From: Thecaphora thlaspeos
Lineage: Eukaryota; Basidiomycota; Ustilaginomycetes; Urocystidales; Glomosporiaceae
Direction: 5' to 3'
DNA: 64,000 nt
Assembly: GCA_900291925.1 (NCBI GenBank)
Contig: UWYS01000016.1
Span: 372,001 to 436,000 of the forward strand
The notes beneath the pieces are model-generated. The model was not told the DNA's origin, made no database searches, and worked only from the letters and a program-made list of their open reading frames with translations. The position numbers and the translations under genes are program-made. Positions 21,747 through 33,570 of the stretch are shown here, one piece after another; position 1 is the first letter of the stretch; each line of letters opens with the position of its first letter.

Positions 21747-23195
21747 CTATGCCGTGGCGGCGACAAGCTCGAAGCTGACAGGTGTCAGGAGCACCTTTGC
21801 CCTGCTCTCTGCCTCTTCAAACGCCTTGCGCTGCTCGCCCAGCAGCTGGTCCGTCCACGCCTTGACGTCCTTTATCCTCTTTTTGCCCCCACTTAGCCTC
21901 TCTGCCTCCCTCTCCTGCTCGATGAGCTCCCTGCTCTTTTCGACGCCGTCCACCTCGGCCTTCCACGTCGTCATAACCGTCTTGATGGAGCGCAGCCGGC
22001 GGGCCACATCGTTCATCGCTACCTTCGAGACCTGGCTGTGCTCGTGTATCGTCGTCAGCGAGACGATGAGGCCGGAGGTGGTGGTAAGAAGGTGGGTGAG
22101 GTGAGTGGCGAGGGGTGCGCTGAGCCGGGGTCCGCCGGTAGCCGGGGAGCGATGCGAGAGGAAAATATCATTGTCGTCCACTTCTTCCTCGGACACCGCT
22201 CCCTCCGAATCGATTGAGTGGCGTCGAGTGCAATTGTACGGCAGCAGAGGCGTCGCAAAGCCGAGGAAGTCCTTTTCCTCCGCCTTTCTCCCCCTCCCCC
22301 TTCTCCCGCCACCAGATCCGGTACCAAGCGGCGAACCCCCAACGCTGTAGCAGCCATCGTCTTCGTCTTCAAGCTCGTCGACCTCTGCTAGCGCTGCTAA
22401 CCAGTCTGCGTCGTTGCGTCCAAAGACGCGCAGCATGTCTCGCAGCTCGCGTATCTGCGTCTCGCGTTCGTTGGCGTGGTCGTACAGCGATCGGACCAGC
22501 GTCGCAGCCGACTGTTCGAGATGCGTCGTGTCTTCTCCCAGTGTTCCCGCGTCGAACGCAGGAACGGTGGTTGGGATGGAGGCAGTGGAGGTAGAAGGTA
22601 GAGAGGAGCCGACCCCTCTGAGGCGGTTGAGGAACTGGCGTGTGGTGCGTAGGGACTCTTCGATTTCGCGGACGTTTGAGGCGAGTCTGTCAAAGTGGGG
22701 CGTGTCGAGGATGGAGGGCGAGGCGAGCGGCGGCGTCGTGTTGGGGTCGAGTTCGACGGCGAGCGAGTCTCCTAGCGTCGTCTGCATCGCCCCACCGGGT
22801 GTCCCCCCGCCTCCCCTCCGCCGTGTGCCGCGCCTTGGTGGTGTACGATAGCCGTCCTCTCCCTCATCCTCATCGTGGTCGCGACGCTGCTGTGGGTAGG
22901 GGTCAAAGTGGATGTCGCCATCATGCTCGTGCGACAGCTGAGAGGCAAGGAATCCGCCGGCCAGTTCGCTGGCTAGATCGCCTCCACCGTCGTGACCGTG
23001 TCGACCTAGACCGGATAGGTGCGAGAAGTAAGAGGAGAGAGATGTTGCGAATGGGTCGTGCTCCTGCTCCTCTCCATCTTGATCGTCATCATCGAAGGCA
23101 AAGGAGCGTGGGTGGGTGTCGTAGGAATCGAAGGAGGCGAGCTCGTCGCCGAGGGACCGCGGGTGTGATGGCGGTGAGACGAAAGATGGATCCAT
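21747..23195 (-). CDS. Acidic coiled-coil protein of unknown function
   Basis: Intronless, 482 residues; not recognised. The first about 150 residues are disordered and acidic, with a Gly/Arg patch (RRGTRRRGGGGTPGG). The middle has a helix (HFDRLASNVREIEESLRTTR) and a probable coiled coil at about 225-260 (DHANERETQIRELRDMLRVF). The C-terminal 130 residues are helical: HLTHLLTTTSGLIVSLTTIH, then VARRLRSIKTVMTTWKAEVD and an amphipathic Glu/Arg-rich end. No signal peptide or membrane segment. The gene is convergent with CLASP (311 bp apart) and head-to-tail with POL1. Codon use matches its neighbours. A structural or scaffold protein is plausible but not shown. Confidence 0.7.
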   Translation of the reverse strand: MDPSFVSPPSHPRSLGDELASFDSYDTHPRSFAFDDDDQDGEEQEHDPFATSLSSYFSHLSGLGRHGHDGGGDLASELAGGFLASQLSHEHDGDIHFDPYPQQRRDHDEDEGEDGYRTPPRRGTRRRGGGGTPGGAMQTTLGDSLAVELDPNTTPPLASPSILDTPHFDRLASNVREIEESLRTTRQFLNRLRGVGSSLPSTSTASIPTTVPAFDAGTLGEDTTHLEQSAATLVRSLYDHANERETQIRELRDMLRVFGRNDADWLAALAEVDELEDEDDGCYSVGGSPLGTGSGGGRRGRGRKAEEKDFLGFATPLLPYNCTRRHSIDSEGAVSEEEVDDNDIFLSHRSPATGGPRLSAPLATHLTHLLTTTSGLIVSLTTIHEHSQVSKVAMNDVARRLRSIKTVMTTWKAEVDGVEKSRELIEQEREAERLSGGKKRIKDVKAWTDQLLGEQRKAFEEAESRAKVLLTPVSFELVAATA

Positions 23196-23768
23196 GATGG
23201 ACGAGGCTAAGTTATCACTGCACTGACTGATGAGGAAGGCGGCGCTCCAGAGGCTGACGTGAGGGGCTGATAGAGCTGTATGTCTGACGAGCGAGATGCG
23301 TTGGCGGACGGGGAGAGCCGGGGTCAGTGTTGCAGCGCGAACAGAAGCTGGTCGGTGGGGAAGGGCGGACCTGATGGAGCCGAGGCTGTGTTCTCGGCGC
23401 GACCGAGGCGGAGACAGGGAAGCGTAGCCGAGCGATTATATGGCGGGGAGTGGTTGGGCGTGGTGAAGGCGGTGGCCGAGGTCGAGGTCGAGGTCGAGGA
23501 CGAGGACGAGGACGAGGAGCGGGCGTTGTGCGGCGTCGTGTGTTGGTGTGGGCCGCCCCCCTTTTGGCCCGTGCACTGTAGCCCGACCGCCCAGCGCTCA
23601 AGCCACCCGCTCAGGCCGCCCGCTCAGGCCAGCGCGCCAGCGGCGCCTCGCCTCCGCCGAGCCAGGCAAGCAAGACCAAGATACAGACCCGATGTGGTGT
23701 AGTTTGCCAAAATTCGCCCTTGCAAATACAGAATAATAGCTAGATTTACATACACCACCGCCACCTCC
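23196..23768. repeat. Intergenic region with GAGGTC/GAGGAC and CCGCCCGCTCAGG repeats
   Basis: 573 bp between POL1 and the coiled-coil gene. Near 23478-23518 a hexamer array of GAGGTC then GAGGAC units occurs. Near 23607-23634 a 13-14 bp unit containing CGCCCGCTCAGGC is duplicated. No gene is recognised. Confidence 0.6.
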
Positions 23769-26700
23769 TCATACCTTCATAAACCCAAACAGCCCGCTCA
23801 GCTTGACGTAGCGCCGGCCGTTCTTCTCCAGGTACTTGGCCACGGTCTCCCGCATCGTCCTCAGCTCGCTTGCGTTGCGATCCAGCATGGCCAGCACCTC
23901 GTCCTCCTGACCCCGCGCCGACAGCGACTTGGCCCTCTCCTTGATCCGGTCGCCGTCCACCAGGCTCTCGAGGTAGAGTAGCTGGCTGTACAGCTGCTTG
24001 TCCCGGTACATCAGCTCCGTCCGCCCCGTGCAGCTGTTGTGCCTCGACGCTTCCTCCAGGTCGGTCGAAGGCCGGTTGCCATCGCGCACCGCAAGGCATC
24101 GACGCGGGTACACCGACGCCATCCTCGTCTTGGCCCCGCACTGGCCATCATTGCACTCCGTCCAGCCGGCATAGTAGCGCGAGATGAAGTTTCGGATCGC
24201 CAGCTCCAGTTGGATCACGATCGCTGCTAGCGGCAGAGGACGCTGGCAGTCGGCTTGCGTGCAGCGGATGCCGTCGCGGCAGATGGCATTGGCCTCGGCC
24301 GCCTGCATCGAGCCGTCGGCCGCCCGCTTCGGCGTGTGCATCGGCCCAAAGAACGTAGAGGATCGGCGGCACGACGGGCAATGCAGCACCAGCGGCTTGC
24401 AGTCGGCAAAGCGCACCTCGTCCGGAATCTGGCTGTCCAGCGTGACAAAGTCGCGATCCAGGCTGCCTCTGCCCCCTGCACCGCCGCCCGAGACCGTGGC
24501 GAATCGCGTCGGGTCGAGCCCGAGGCATTCCGCCAGCCGCGAGCGGTCCGTCCCCTCGATCGACTCGCACAGACGCTCGATGGGCGGTAGGATCTGCAGC
24601 GCCAGGTAGTGCTCGTAGTCGACGCGCAGCTCGCTCTCCTTTTTGCGCAGCTCGTCCGGATGGTGTGCCCGCTCCGCCTGCGCCGTCTTGCTCGAGCTGC
24701 TGCCGTCGTCCCCAAGGCAGAAGATGTAGGGGATCACGTCGCCCATCCGGGCGCTGCCGCCTCTCGCCTTCATCCGCAGCGCCACCTGGACGTGCGGCTG
24801 CGACTTGCTGTCCGGGTAGTCTTCCGGGTTCTTGCCAAGCCGCTTGAAGATGACGAAGTCGTCGAGCGCCACTTGACCCGTTCGAATCTGCTGGCCCATC
24901 TCCGAAAGATAGCCGTGGATCTGCTCGACTACCATCTCGGTCGCGTTGCCAGAGAGGATCTGGGAGAGGACGTAGTTGGAGACGTTCTTGCTGAGCGCCG
25001 AGTACTCGCGACGCTTCATGTCAAGGCCCTTGATCTCAGTCGTCCTCTTGCCCGACTCGTCGACCAGCACCGCCGCGTACTTTTTCTTCTGCAGCAGCAG
25101 CATCCGCTCGAACAGCCCGTCGATGTCGATCTCGAGCAGGCGGTAGCGCTCGTTGACGGCCTTTCGGAACTCGAGCCCGATCTTGATCGCCTTCTTGTAC
25201 TCGGTCGCGTTGGTGTTGATCATGACGCTGTCTGTGTCTCCGTAGATGACGTCGAGCAGCATCGTCTCGGCCAGCTCCTTGGTCGCCGTGAGGATCTCGC
25301 GACCCTTGAACGTCGTCAGCGCGGCCAGCGGTCGCGCGTAGAAGCGCGAGTTTTCGAAACCGAGGCAGCCATACATCGAGTTGGCCGTCAGCTTTAGGGC
25401 CAGCTGCTTGATGTTCCACTGCAACAGCTGCGAGGGCGTAGCGGTGCGGTCCTTCATCAGCGACTTGACCTGGCGACGTCGCTGCACGAGGCCGGCAATG
25501 ATCCGCGGTAGGACGCCTTGGTCGACGTCCGACGACGGGACTTCGGGGATCTGGTCCGGGTCTACCGTCACAGCGCCGCCGTCGGCAGCTGCAGGCCCCT
25601 TCTCCGCCGCCGCCGCGTCCGTCCCGTCCTCGATCTCCTCGAGGCCTTGGGTCGGAGGCCGCTCGACGGTGGTGAAATCGATGTTGAACTCCTGGATGAT
25701 CGAGGGGTAGAGCGAGTTGAAGTCCATGACCAGGATGTACTTGTCCCAGAGGCCGCGCTTCGGCTCAAAGACGAGTCCTCCCTTGAACTTGTCCTTTTTG
25801 CTCGATGACGACGCCGACGCCGCCGCAGCAGCTTTGGCGGCCGCATTGTCGGCGGTCGCCGCCGCTCCGCCTGCCTGCCTCTTGGCGGCCTTGACCTTCT
25901 TGGCGGCCGTCGCCTCGGCGATCTGCTTCTTCTCCCAGAGCGCGAGCTTGTCAGGGCAGATGTACTTCTGGCGGTGAAAATCGTGCAGCAGGATGTACTC
26001 GTTCCGCTCGGCGCGTCCGCCGTTGAGCGTCTTGTTCCAGCTATTGCCGGCAAGATTGGTCAGCTGCTTGGTGAGCGGCAGGATCTGGACCTTGGCGGCG
26101 ATGGCCATCTGGAAGAAGGTGTCGACCTCGCAGTGTCGGACGAAGTTTAGCAGGCGTTCGGGCGATGGAGCGAGCGAGTCGAAGTACGAGGCCGTCTCGT
26201 CGGGATCGATATCGTCGCGCTGAATGCTGAGCTGCGTGCCGCACATCTCGGTCAGGGACCAGGTCGTCGAGGCGATCATGCTCTTGGCGTTGTCCGAGGT
26301 GAGGTCGCACACCAGCCGGCCGGCGAGGATCTTAAGGTTCATCCCCTGCTTGAGCGTAGGCCACTTGGGCCGCCGGAAGCGCCCGATACGGCTCCAGTGG
26401 TCGGCCCGCAACTCCTTCATACGGTGCAGCAGCACGTCTAGCGAGACGCCGCCAAACTCGTGTCCAACAATGACGTCCGGGTCGGTCAGCTGGATCTGTG
26501 CTAGCAAGCTGTTGAGCAGCATGCGCTCGTACTTGAGCGTGTGAACCTTTGTCTTGCCCTTCTTGGCCTCGGCCTCGAAGCCGGGAGGGAACATGTTGCC
26601 GAGCGGCCGCACCGCCGTATATATCGAGCAGGGGAGATTCTCTGGCGGCGTTGGATCCTCGATCTGGTGGTCATGCCACGTCCTGGCGCTGACGATGACG

Positions 26701-28960
26701 AGCTCGCGCTTGTTCTCCTTGTGGTTGACGACGCTGCGGGTCGACAGCGACATGACCGTCAGCGGCGGTGCCTCCTTGGGCGCCGAGGCGTCGGTGTCGA
26801 GAACGGGGCTAATCTCCTTGGGATCGTCGACCGTTGTCTCGAGCTTGCACCACGACACCGGCGTCCCCTCGCTGATGGCGGCGTTCTTAACTTTGAGCCA
26901 GCACGGGCCGAACATCCGCCGCTTGACGACCAGCAGCTCGAACGGCGACGTATTGGTGCCGAAGGCCTTGGAAAAGGTGCGACCTTTGAAGTCGAACGGC
27001 AGCTGCGGCTCGTCGAAGCCGTATCGCACCTTGAGGTAGTGCGACTCGGTCGGCACGCCGGCCTGCTCAAAGGCGTACTTGCGCGTGACCCACTTGGAGA
27101 GGAAGCGCTGGACGCCGTGTTTCGACGAGAGCTCCTCGAACTCGTCGTAGACGTCGTCCTCGCCGACTGGGCGATCGGTCACGTGGCCGTTCTCGAGTTG
27201 CTTTTCCCGCGGCAAGAGGTAGACGCAGCGCTCAATGCCGTTGATTGTCAGGCAGCAGCTGACGTAGCGGCCGGTCTCGCGATCCTTGACCTTGCCGACC
27301 AGGTAGACAATGCCCTTGTCGCCCTCGAGGTAGTCGAGCCAGTAGAAGTGGAGCGTCTTGCCGTCGTCCTCAAAGGCGCGGATCTTGCCTGCAGCGAGGT
27401 GGGAGCTGCCCGTCGAGGGGCTTCCTTTAGCGTTCGAAGGGCCGGATCGGCCAGGCGCTGTCGTCGATGACGACGAGGCGGCGGCAGCGTCGAGCCCGGC
27501 CGTGGTGACGTTCTTGAGCAGGCTCCAATGGACCGTCTGCCAATGGCTGGTCGGCGTCTTGCCCTTGTCGCCCTGCTGCGGGACGGATGGCTTGCCCGCA
27601 GGCTTCGGCGTCATCTCATCGTCAAAGGTGGGCTTGTTCGGCTTCGGCCCTGGCGTTGGCGTTGGTTTGGGCTCGGCCTTTTGTCCGAGCAGGTTGATCG
27701 GCTTAGCCGGCGCCTTCCCCACGACAACCTTACGGATCGAGAGGTCCTCCTCAGGGTCGAGGTCGTCGTTGTCGTCGTCGCTGATGGCGAGGACCTTATC
27801 GTCGACGCCCTCGGCACGTCTGCGCTTGTCGACGAAGATGTCCTTGTCGTCGTCGGCGTCGAGGCCTAGCGATCCGATGCGCCGCGGCAGGCTCTTTGCC
27901 GCTCGTGCCTTTTTGCTGCTGGACGGCGCGTCATCGTTGAGCTCGAAAGGGGGGTCGCTCCCGAGATTAGGCCCCCACGGCGGCGTATCGCTGCCGTGAA
28001 TGTGGACGCTGGGCGGCACCACGCCATCGCTAGAAGGCTGCAGCGAGTCGCTGGTGGCGGGTCCGGTCGAAGGGCTCGAGAGGCCACCGGCGCTGCCGAG
28101 CTTTGATGTGCGGAATCGGCTAAAAGCGGTGTCGTAGTCTTCCTGCTTCCTCTTGCGGGCGAGCGATGAGGAGGCGCGCGCGGCCGGCGACGGGCTGGCA
28201 GGCTCGCCGGCAGCGACAGCAGCTGCTTCAGAGCCTTCGAGGTTGTCCATCAACCTCGCCATAAAGTTCTCCTCCTTCTCCCTGCTGACGGCCGGACGGT
28301 AGGCATCCATGGCGTTGGAGCGCGAGGCGGGAGCGGCGGCCGAATGTCCGATGCCGCCAAGCGGCGTCGGCTTGAGAGCCTGCTTTGTGAAGGCGGCAGA
28401 GAGGCTCGACTTGGAGGCTGCCGCCGTCGCCGCCTTGGCAGACGTGGTGCCGGCCCTGGCGCTGAAGCCCTTGCTGTCGGCCTTTGCCCGGGCCTTTGTG
28501 CCCTTCTTCGGCTTCTTCCTTCCAGTGCGCTCGAAGAAGTCTTGTTCGTCCTCGGTGTCGTCGTCGTCGTCCGTATACTGCTGGCCGTCCTGCTTGGCCC
28601 ACTCATCCTGGCCATGGTCGACATAGCCGCTGCCGTCGTCGTCCTCGATAAAGTCGTCCTCCATCATCCTGCCCCGCACGATGGAGCGGTACTCGTCTTC
28701 AGAGACTTCGTCGTAGATTGCGTCGTCGTCCGAGTAAGCGGCACCTTCCTTGCTCTAAGGACGGGCGCGTGAAGGGGGATGAGAGGGGAAGTCGAGCCGA
28801 GTCGAATCGAGTGGATGTGGGTCAGCTAACGGATCAAGCGCATAGCTTGGGGGCATCGAGCGAGGGCTCAAAGGCTCGCACTCACGTCTGCGACAGGGCA
28901 TCCGTCCCTCTTTGCCTTGAGGGCAGCGAGGGCGTGGAGTTTCTTTGCTCTTGCCGACAT
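23769..28960 (-). CDS. POL1: DNA polymerase alpha catalytic subunit
   Basis: B-family polymerase that extends primase RNA primers at replication origins and Okazaki fragments. Exons 28960-28886 and 28754-23769, about 1686 residues (budding-yeast Pol1 is about 1470). The N-terminus (AKKLHALAALKAKRDG then EVSEDEYRSIVRGRM) is the family domain, followed by a long disordered linker (about 90-470). Pol alpha exonuclease-like region lacks proofreading residues. Polymerase motifs: DFNSLYPSIIQE (about 1036), KLTANSMYG (about 1146), YGDTDSV (about 1196), KKKYAA. The C-terminus has two cysteine clusters (CPSC with CTQADC; CNDGQCGAK), the zinc/B-subunit binding module. An Ala/Lys/Ser-rich insertion of about 40 residues precedes motif A. 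The exon 2 acceptor is CTTAG at 28755. Confidence 0.95.
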
Positions 28961-30144
28961 GGCGTTTGTGTATATGTGGTGTAGGTGGTGTTGACGTGTC
29001 GCGGGTCCGAGATTGAGATTGGCGGAGGCAAGCGCGGCCAGAAAAACGACGGGAGGGGTAGGGGGCACTTATGTCGACTGCTGGTAGTCTATCGCTTCGG
29101 AGACGGATCGAGCTGGGCTGGTTGTATCGTGGAAGCGGTGCGCGGATGACGATGTAGAGCAAGAGAAGGGAAGGTATACGGTGCGGCGGTGGCAGTGCGA
29201 AGCGTCAAGGAGGAGACGACAGGAGTCTCGCGAATGAAGGGCCCGTGGTATCGGGTCCCCGCGAATGGAGCAGAGTGAGGGGAGGGGAGGGTCAGGAGGA
29301 GGTGGTGGCAGGCAAGGGAGTCAGAGTTAGAGTCGAGTCGAGTGGGGCAAGGGGACGCTCACCACGCCTGTCCGTCCGTCTGTCCTCGGCGGAGCGCGTG
29401 CACTCATTTGAGTCGCGGACGCGTCGTGCCTGGGCCCAACGAGCGGAGGTTGCGCGACGCGAAGGCGAATCTCGGAACCGCTGCTGCCGCCGTTGCTTGC
29501 GCGCGTTGGCTGCGCGCTGATGTGGCGGGCTGCACGGAACACGCGCGCGGCACCGGCAGTGCGCGGGCCTTGACGAGTTGTTGCTCGCTTTGCTTGCTTT
29601 GCTTACGTCGCCACGTCCTCCCTCAGACGTCTCTTCTCTGCATACCATCCTCGCCTCACACCAGCCCTCGCTCCTCGCCATTCCGGCTGCACAGCCGACA
29701 GCACGAGAGCACCAAAGCTTCCGTCCTGCCTGCCGGTCTGCCTACTTACCTTGCGTTCCCGAAACGGCAGACCATCCTTGGCCTCTCTGGTCCACCGCCC
29801 CCTTTTGACCTTCCAGAGCAAGCCCGTTATATTTGGCTGCCCCCTTGCCCTGCGAGCAGCCACTAGGCTAGACGATCGCTGCAGGCTGCGCCTCTTCGCC
29901 TTGTCTCGCCGGTCATCGTCGGCTACTGGCAAGAGACTTAACTCTCGGTCAGCTTAAGGCGGAGCTTGCAGCTCTGCTACAGCACTGCAGGCTCGAGTGC
30001 AGCGCAACAGGAACCTTTCCGAAGCGTTCCTTGCCTCGTCGCTTCGGTACGGCGCACAGAGCGGCTGCCTCCTGTCCTCGACGCTTCTCGCCGGCCAGCG
30101 AAACAAGAGACGAACTACACCGCACCGCACCGGCCCAGCGGACC
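28961..30144. promoter_or_regulatory. Divergent promoter region of POL1 and the UPF0357 gene
   Basis: 1,184 bp without a recognised gene. One ACGCGT (MluI cell-cycle box, the site bound by MBF in yeasts) lies at 29419-29424, which would suit S-phase control of POL1; a single 6-bp site is weak evidence. Open frames here look like shadows of GC-rich sequence. Confidence 0.35.
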
Positions 30145-30799
30145 ATGCTGTACTCTTCGCTCGTGGCCGCCTCCTTCCTCCTGGTCGTCTCCTACATCCT
30201 GTACCGGCACCGAGGCTTCTTCGTCGACTTGCTTCCCGACCACATTCAAGACCGCCTGCCCGTCTTCCTCCGACCCTCGCTGGATCATCCTCACGGCGGC
30301 ATGCTCGGCCGGCTCTTTTCCTCTTCTCCTCCTTCGGCGGCGAGGTACAGCCGGCTGGGCAACTTTGACTGGGGCAACAGCCTGCGCGCCGGCCTCAATA
30401 GCTCCCTCTTTGACATTGAGGCAAATGTCCGCGACGGCGACCAGCGATCAGGACTCGACGAGCGCGGTGCCATGGACGTTCAAGGCATCATGCAGCAGTA
30501 TGGTGTGGTGAGTAGGCTCTTTGGCGCACCAAAAGGCTCGCCGCCAGCGGTCGACAAGGTACACGGACCGCAGATTGCTGACCACGTTGCTTCGCCACTT
30601 GCTCGGCATCTCTCGATTCCTGCCGGTGCGCTCTTGTCAGTCTTTCGACGAGGCGCGACTGATCCGGCACAAGCAGATCCTGGCGAGCAACAACATCGAT
30701 CCTCTCACCGGCCTTCCGCTCGACAGCAAGGCGGTGACCAGCCTCGGCGGTACAATAGGCGGCGGCGGCGGCGCAGCGGGATCCAGCCGCACCTCCTGA
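30145..30799 (+). CDS. UPF0357 family small membrane-anchored protein
   Basis: Exons 30145-30507 and 30641-30799, 173 residues. An N-terminal hydrophobic helix (VAASFLLVVSYILYRH) acts as signal anchor. A Ser/Leu-rich stretch leads to GNFDWGNSLRAGLNSSLFDI and the conserved block RSGLDERGAMDVQGIMQQYG|VSFDEARLIRHKQIL. The C-terminus carries NNIDPLTGLPLDSKAVT, the NNIGPDGRPLDPKxVT-like signature of fungal UPF0357 proteins (yeast YCL012C group). Function is unknown in the family. The intron cuts exactly before SFDEAR, and the spliced junction restores the family sequence. Confidence 0.8.
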
Positions 30800-30913
30800 G
30801 AGGCATCTGCCGCCCGCAGCGCGACGCAGCGTGAGCGCAGTCTTGCCATGACATAGATACAAATACCACCAACGCCCGTCCAGTCGACATGGCTTTACGG
30901 CTGCCGCACACGA

Positions 30914-32398
30914 TTGGATTCAAAAATTCTCGCGTGCTGGTGGGCATGGCCGAGAGCCGAGAGCCGAGAGCCGAGGGCGAGGGCGCGGAACAAAGGAGAT
31001 GGCGAACGCGTCGAAATGTGGAGGAGAATTAGGGCCGAAAAAGGCGAGAGCCGTCAGCACCTTTCGTGTGTCGAGTTTGGACCGTGGCCACCGCCGTCCA
31101 TATCACTACCACCACCACCACCACCACCATCTCCGCCCGCGGTTGCGTGCGAAATCTTCCCGGCGACCCTGCCGTCAATATCGGCCGCAGAGCTGCTCTC
31201 CAGCGCGAGCCACTTCTTGCCGCCAGCCCTCAGCTCGTCTTCCGGCAAACGTCTCCTTCCCACAGCCTCGCGACAGCCCAGCCCAAAGGATCGCGCCACC
31301 CTCGGCAGGCCATCTCTTTATGATCGCTCCCGTCCCCTTTCTCCCTCCGCCCTTTGCCCCTTTCCGCATTCCCCACAGGCGCTCTCGTCCCTCTTTACTG
31401 TCCTGACCTACGTCTACATTTTCGGCGTCAGCTACTCGTCACGCACCTACCTTTCGCTTGGTCCACTCACGCTGGGCGTGATGCTGGCCTGCTCCAGTCG
31501 GAGCATTAATACAAACGACGCCGTCGGCTCCACCTTTATCTTTGTGGCTCAGAACATCTACAGCAAGAAGCTCCTCCGCCGCGGCGACCAGGCCAAGCAA
31601 GATAGGCAGCTCAGAGTGATGCAGCGCCCCGAGGACGCCAAAATGGACAAGCTCAACGTCCTCTTCTACGCATCCGGATGCTCAATGGTGGTAAGTCTGT
31701 CGTGGCCCGCTCCTCTCCCTCCGTTCTTGCCCGAAAGTTCGGGGCGAGACCCTTCTGACGGAGACCGAAGTCGTCGTACGCTTCTCACTTGCATGCTCTT
31801 CCCTCACCTTGAACAGCTCGTGATCCCCGTCGTGCTATACTACGATTCGCACGTCCTCTTTGCCTCCACCGCCTCTCAGGAACGCCGCGCCTCGACCCAC
31901 ACAATCTTGAGCCTCATCCTGGCGAACGGCGTCGTCCACTTCCTGCAAAACATCCTCGCCTTTTCCATCCTCTCGCTTGTCTCGCCGGTGACCTACTCGA
32001 TCGCCTCATTACTCAAGCGGATCGTAGTCATCGTCTTGTTTATCCTGTGGTTTCGCCAGCAAGTTCGTTTCCTTCAGGTGGTAGGAATCGTCATGACGTT
32101 CCTGGGCCTGTGGCTCTACAACGACGCCAAGACGAGAGAGGATGTGGGGAAGGGCGAGATGAAGATGCGAAAGAGGGAAACAGAGGGGGCGTTGGAAGGC
32201 GTGCTGCCGACTAAGAGTGGTGGGGAGGGACTTGCGGACAGAATGACGCAACAGCAATGGCAGAGGCAACATCAGCAGGGGATCTACGACCGCATCGCAA
32301 AGACGGGGAGACCGGCGCCACCGCCGAGGATGGGCAGGGGCTATCATAGTGATCTGACAACGAGGCTGACCAACTCGCCCCACAGCGACAGAGGGTGA
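30914..32398 (+). pseudogene. 5'-truncated triose-phosphate-transporter/nucleotide-sugar-transporter-like gene
   Basis: Exons with clear family sequence: 31379-31690 and 31817-32398. They encode the C-terminal half of a TPT/DMT transporter: ALSSLFTVLTYVYIFGVSYS, TFIFVAQNIYSKKLLRRG, MDKLNVLFYASGCSM, VSPVTYSIASLLKRIVVI and FLQVVGIVMTFLGLWLYN. The N-terminal half (first about five helices) is not found in the preceding kilobase. Instead, an open frame from 30914 runs without stop into the transporter part, with a Pro/Ser-rich sequence unlike any transporter. At LACSSRSINTNDAVGSTF about ten residues of a membrane helix appear deleted compared with the family. It is either a decayed gene or a chimera. 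The acceptor-like CCCCACAG at 31371-31378 suggests that an upstream exon was lost. Confidence 0.65.
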
Positions 32399-32696
32399 TA
32401 TCGGATCCCCAGGTCGCTCTTCGATCTTGTCTGACAGCGCCGGACGCATAGATAGACGCAACATATAGACTCTACTGCTTCGCATGTGAGACCCATCTAG
32501 TCGCTCTGATCTGCTCTCCTCTCGCCCCGTTGTGCGCAGGAGCAGGAGTCGTCAGGAGTCGATTCATTGGCCAAGCAAGAAGGAACGTGAACGGCACGCT
32601 CGGTAGCTCAAGAAAGCAGACAAGGAGGAGCCGCATGGTCCGCTCTTCATCAGGCTTTGCTGTCGAGGCAGATCAGGCACCTGCATCCTCATCCTC

Positions 32697-33159
32697 CTAC
32701 GCTGCCTCCACTTCTTCTGCCTTGGGCTTGCCATCCTCATTTCCTTTGGTCTCTGCTTTGGACCAGTTGTCATCCGTCTGCTCCCTCTTCCTTTTCTTCG
32801 AGGTGTCCTCCGTCTTTATGCACGTCCCTTTGGTCGTCTTCCCCCACGTAGCCACCAGGTCCTCGATGGCCGCTCGCATCGACTGGAGATTGCTTGCACA
32901 GGAGCTGTTCCGGTCTCGCATGTCAGCTTCCAAGATCGGAGCACGCCGGTTATACAGCACGCTACAGCGGTCCGAGCACTTACGCCGTGCTCCTTCCGAG
33001 CTCTGCAGCCAGCTGATTGACGTTGGGACTGGCACGTGGGTAGGCTGCGTTGAAGAGCTGTTTGACCTCCTCCGTTGTCCATGGCTGGCCTCTGGTGAGT
33101 ATGCGGCCCCTCAAGCCGGCAGTCGACGCGCCGTCGGGGTTCTTCTTGCGAGACGCCAT
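32697..33159 (-). CDS. Small Myb/SANT-like protein A
   Basis: Exons 33159-32984 and 32904-32697, 127 residues. A basic N-terminus (ASRKKNPDG) is followed by a Myb/SANT-like helical domain: QPWTTEEVKQLFNAAYPR (first helix with Trp), NVNQLAAELGRSTA (helices 2-3) and SNLQSMRAAIEDLVATWG. The tail is Lys/Glu-rich (SKKRKREQ nuclear-signal-like; GKPKAEEVEAA). It is divergently arranged with the related gene starting at 33571, 411 bp apart. The single intron sits in the codon after R-S-T in phase 2, the same place as in its neighbour. DNA binding or chromatin role is inferred. The start at 33159 gives the only Met before the domain. Confidence 0.6.
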
Positions 33160-33570
33160 TGGGATGTGGTCCAGAGAGTCACGATACCGCTATCATGTTA
33201 TGGATGTTGCAGATGGCGGGAAGGAGAGGCGAAGACAGTCGTTGATGATGGTGAATCGGAAAGGGTGCAAACCCGTTGCCATTTGCGGAGAGCGGGGCCA
33301 ACGCCCGAGCGGAAACAGGGGCGACGCGTGTCGATCGCACCTGACGAGCGATCTTTCCGCACTTCGACCTGCCCTGCCTGGTTCCTCGATTCTGCGACCT
33401 TTCCGGTGACCGCCATCGGTGATCCCGCTCTGCCTTTGATCTGTGACCCTTGCGGCGCGTGTCCTGCCATTCCGCGCCCGCTTTTGCTCGTGCTCGTGCT
33501 CTCGCTCTGTCCCGCTTCCCGCGGCCGACTACCACCATCATCCCTCTACCAGTCACTACCTCAAAACGTC

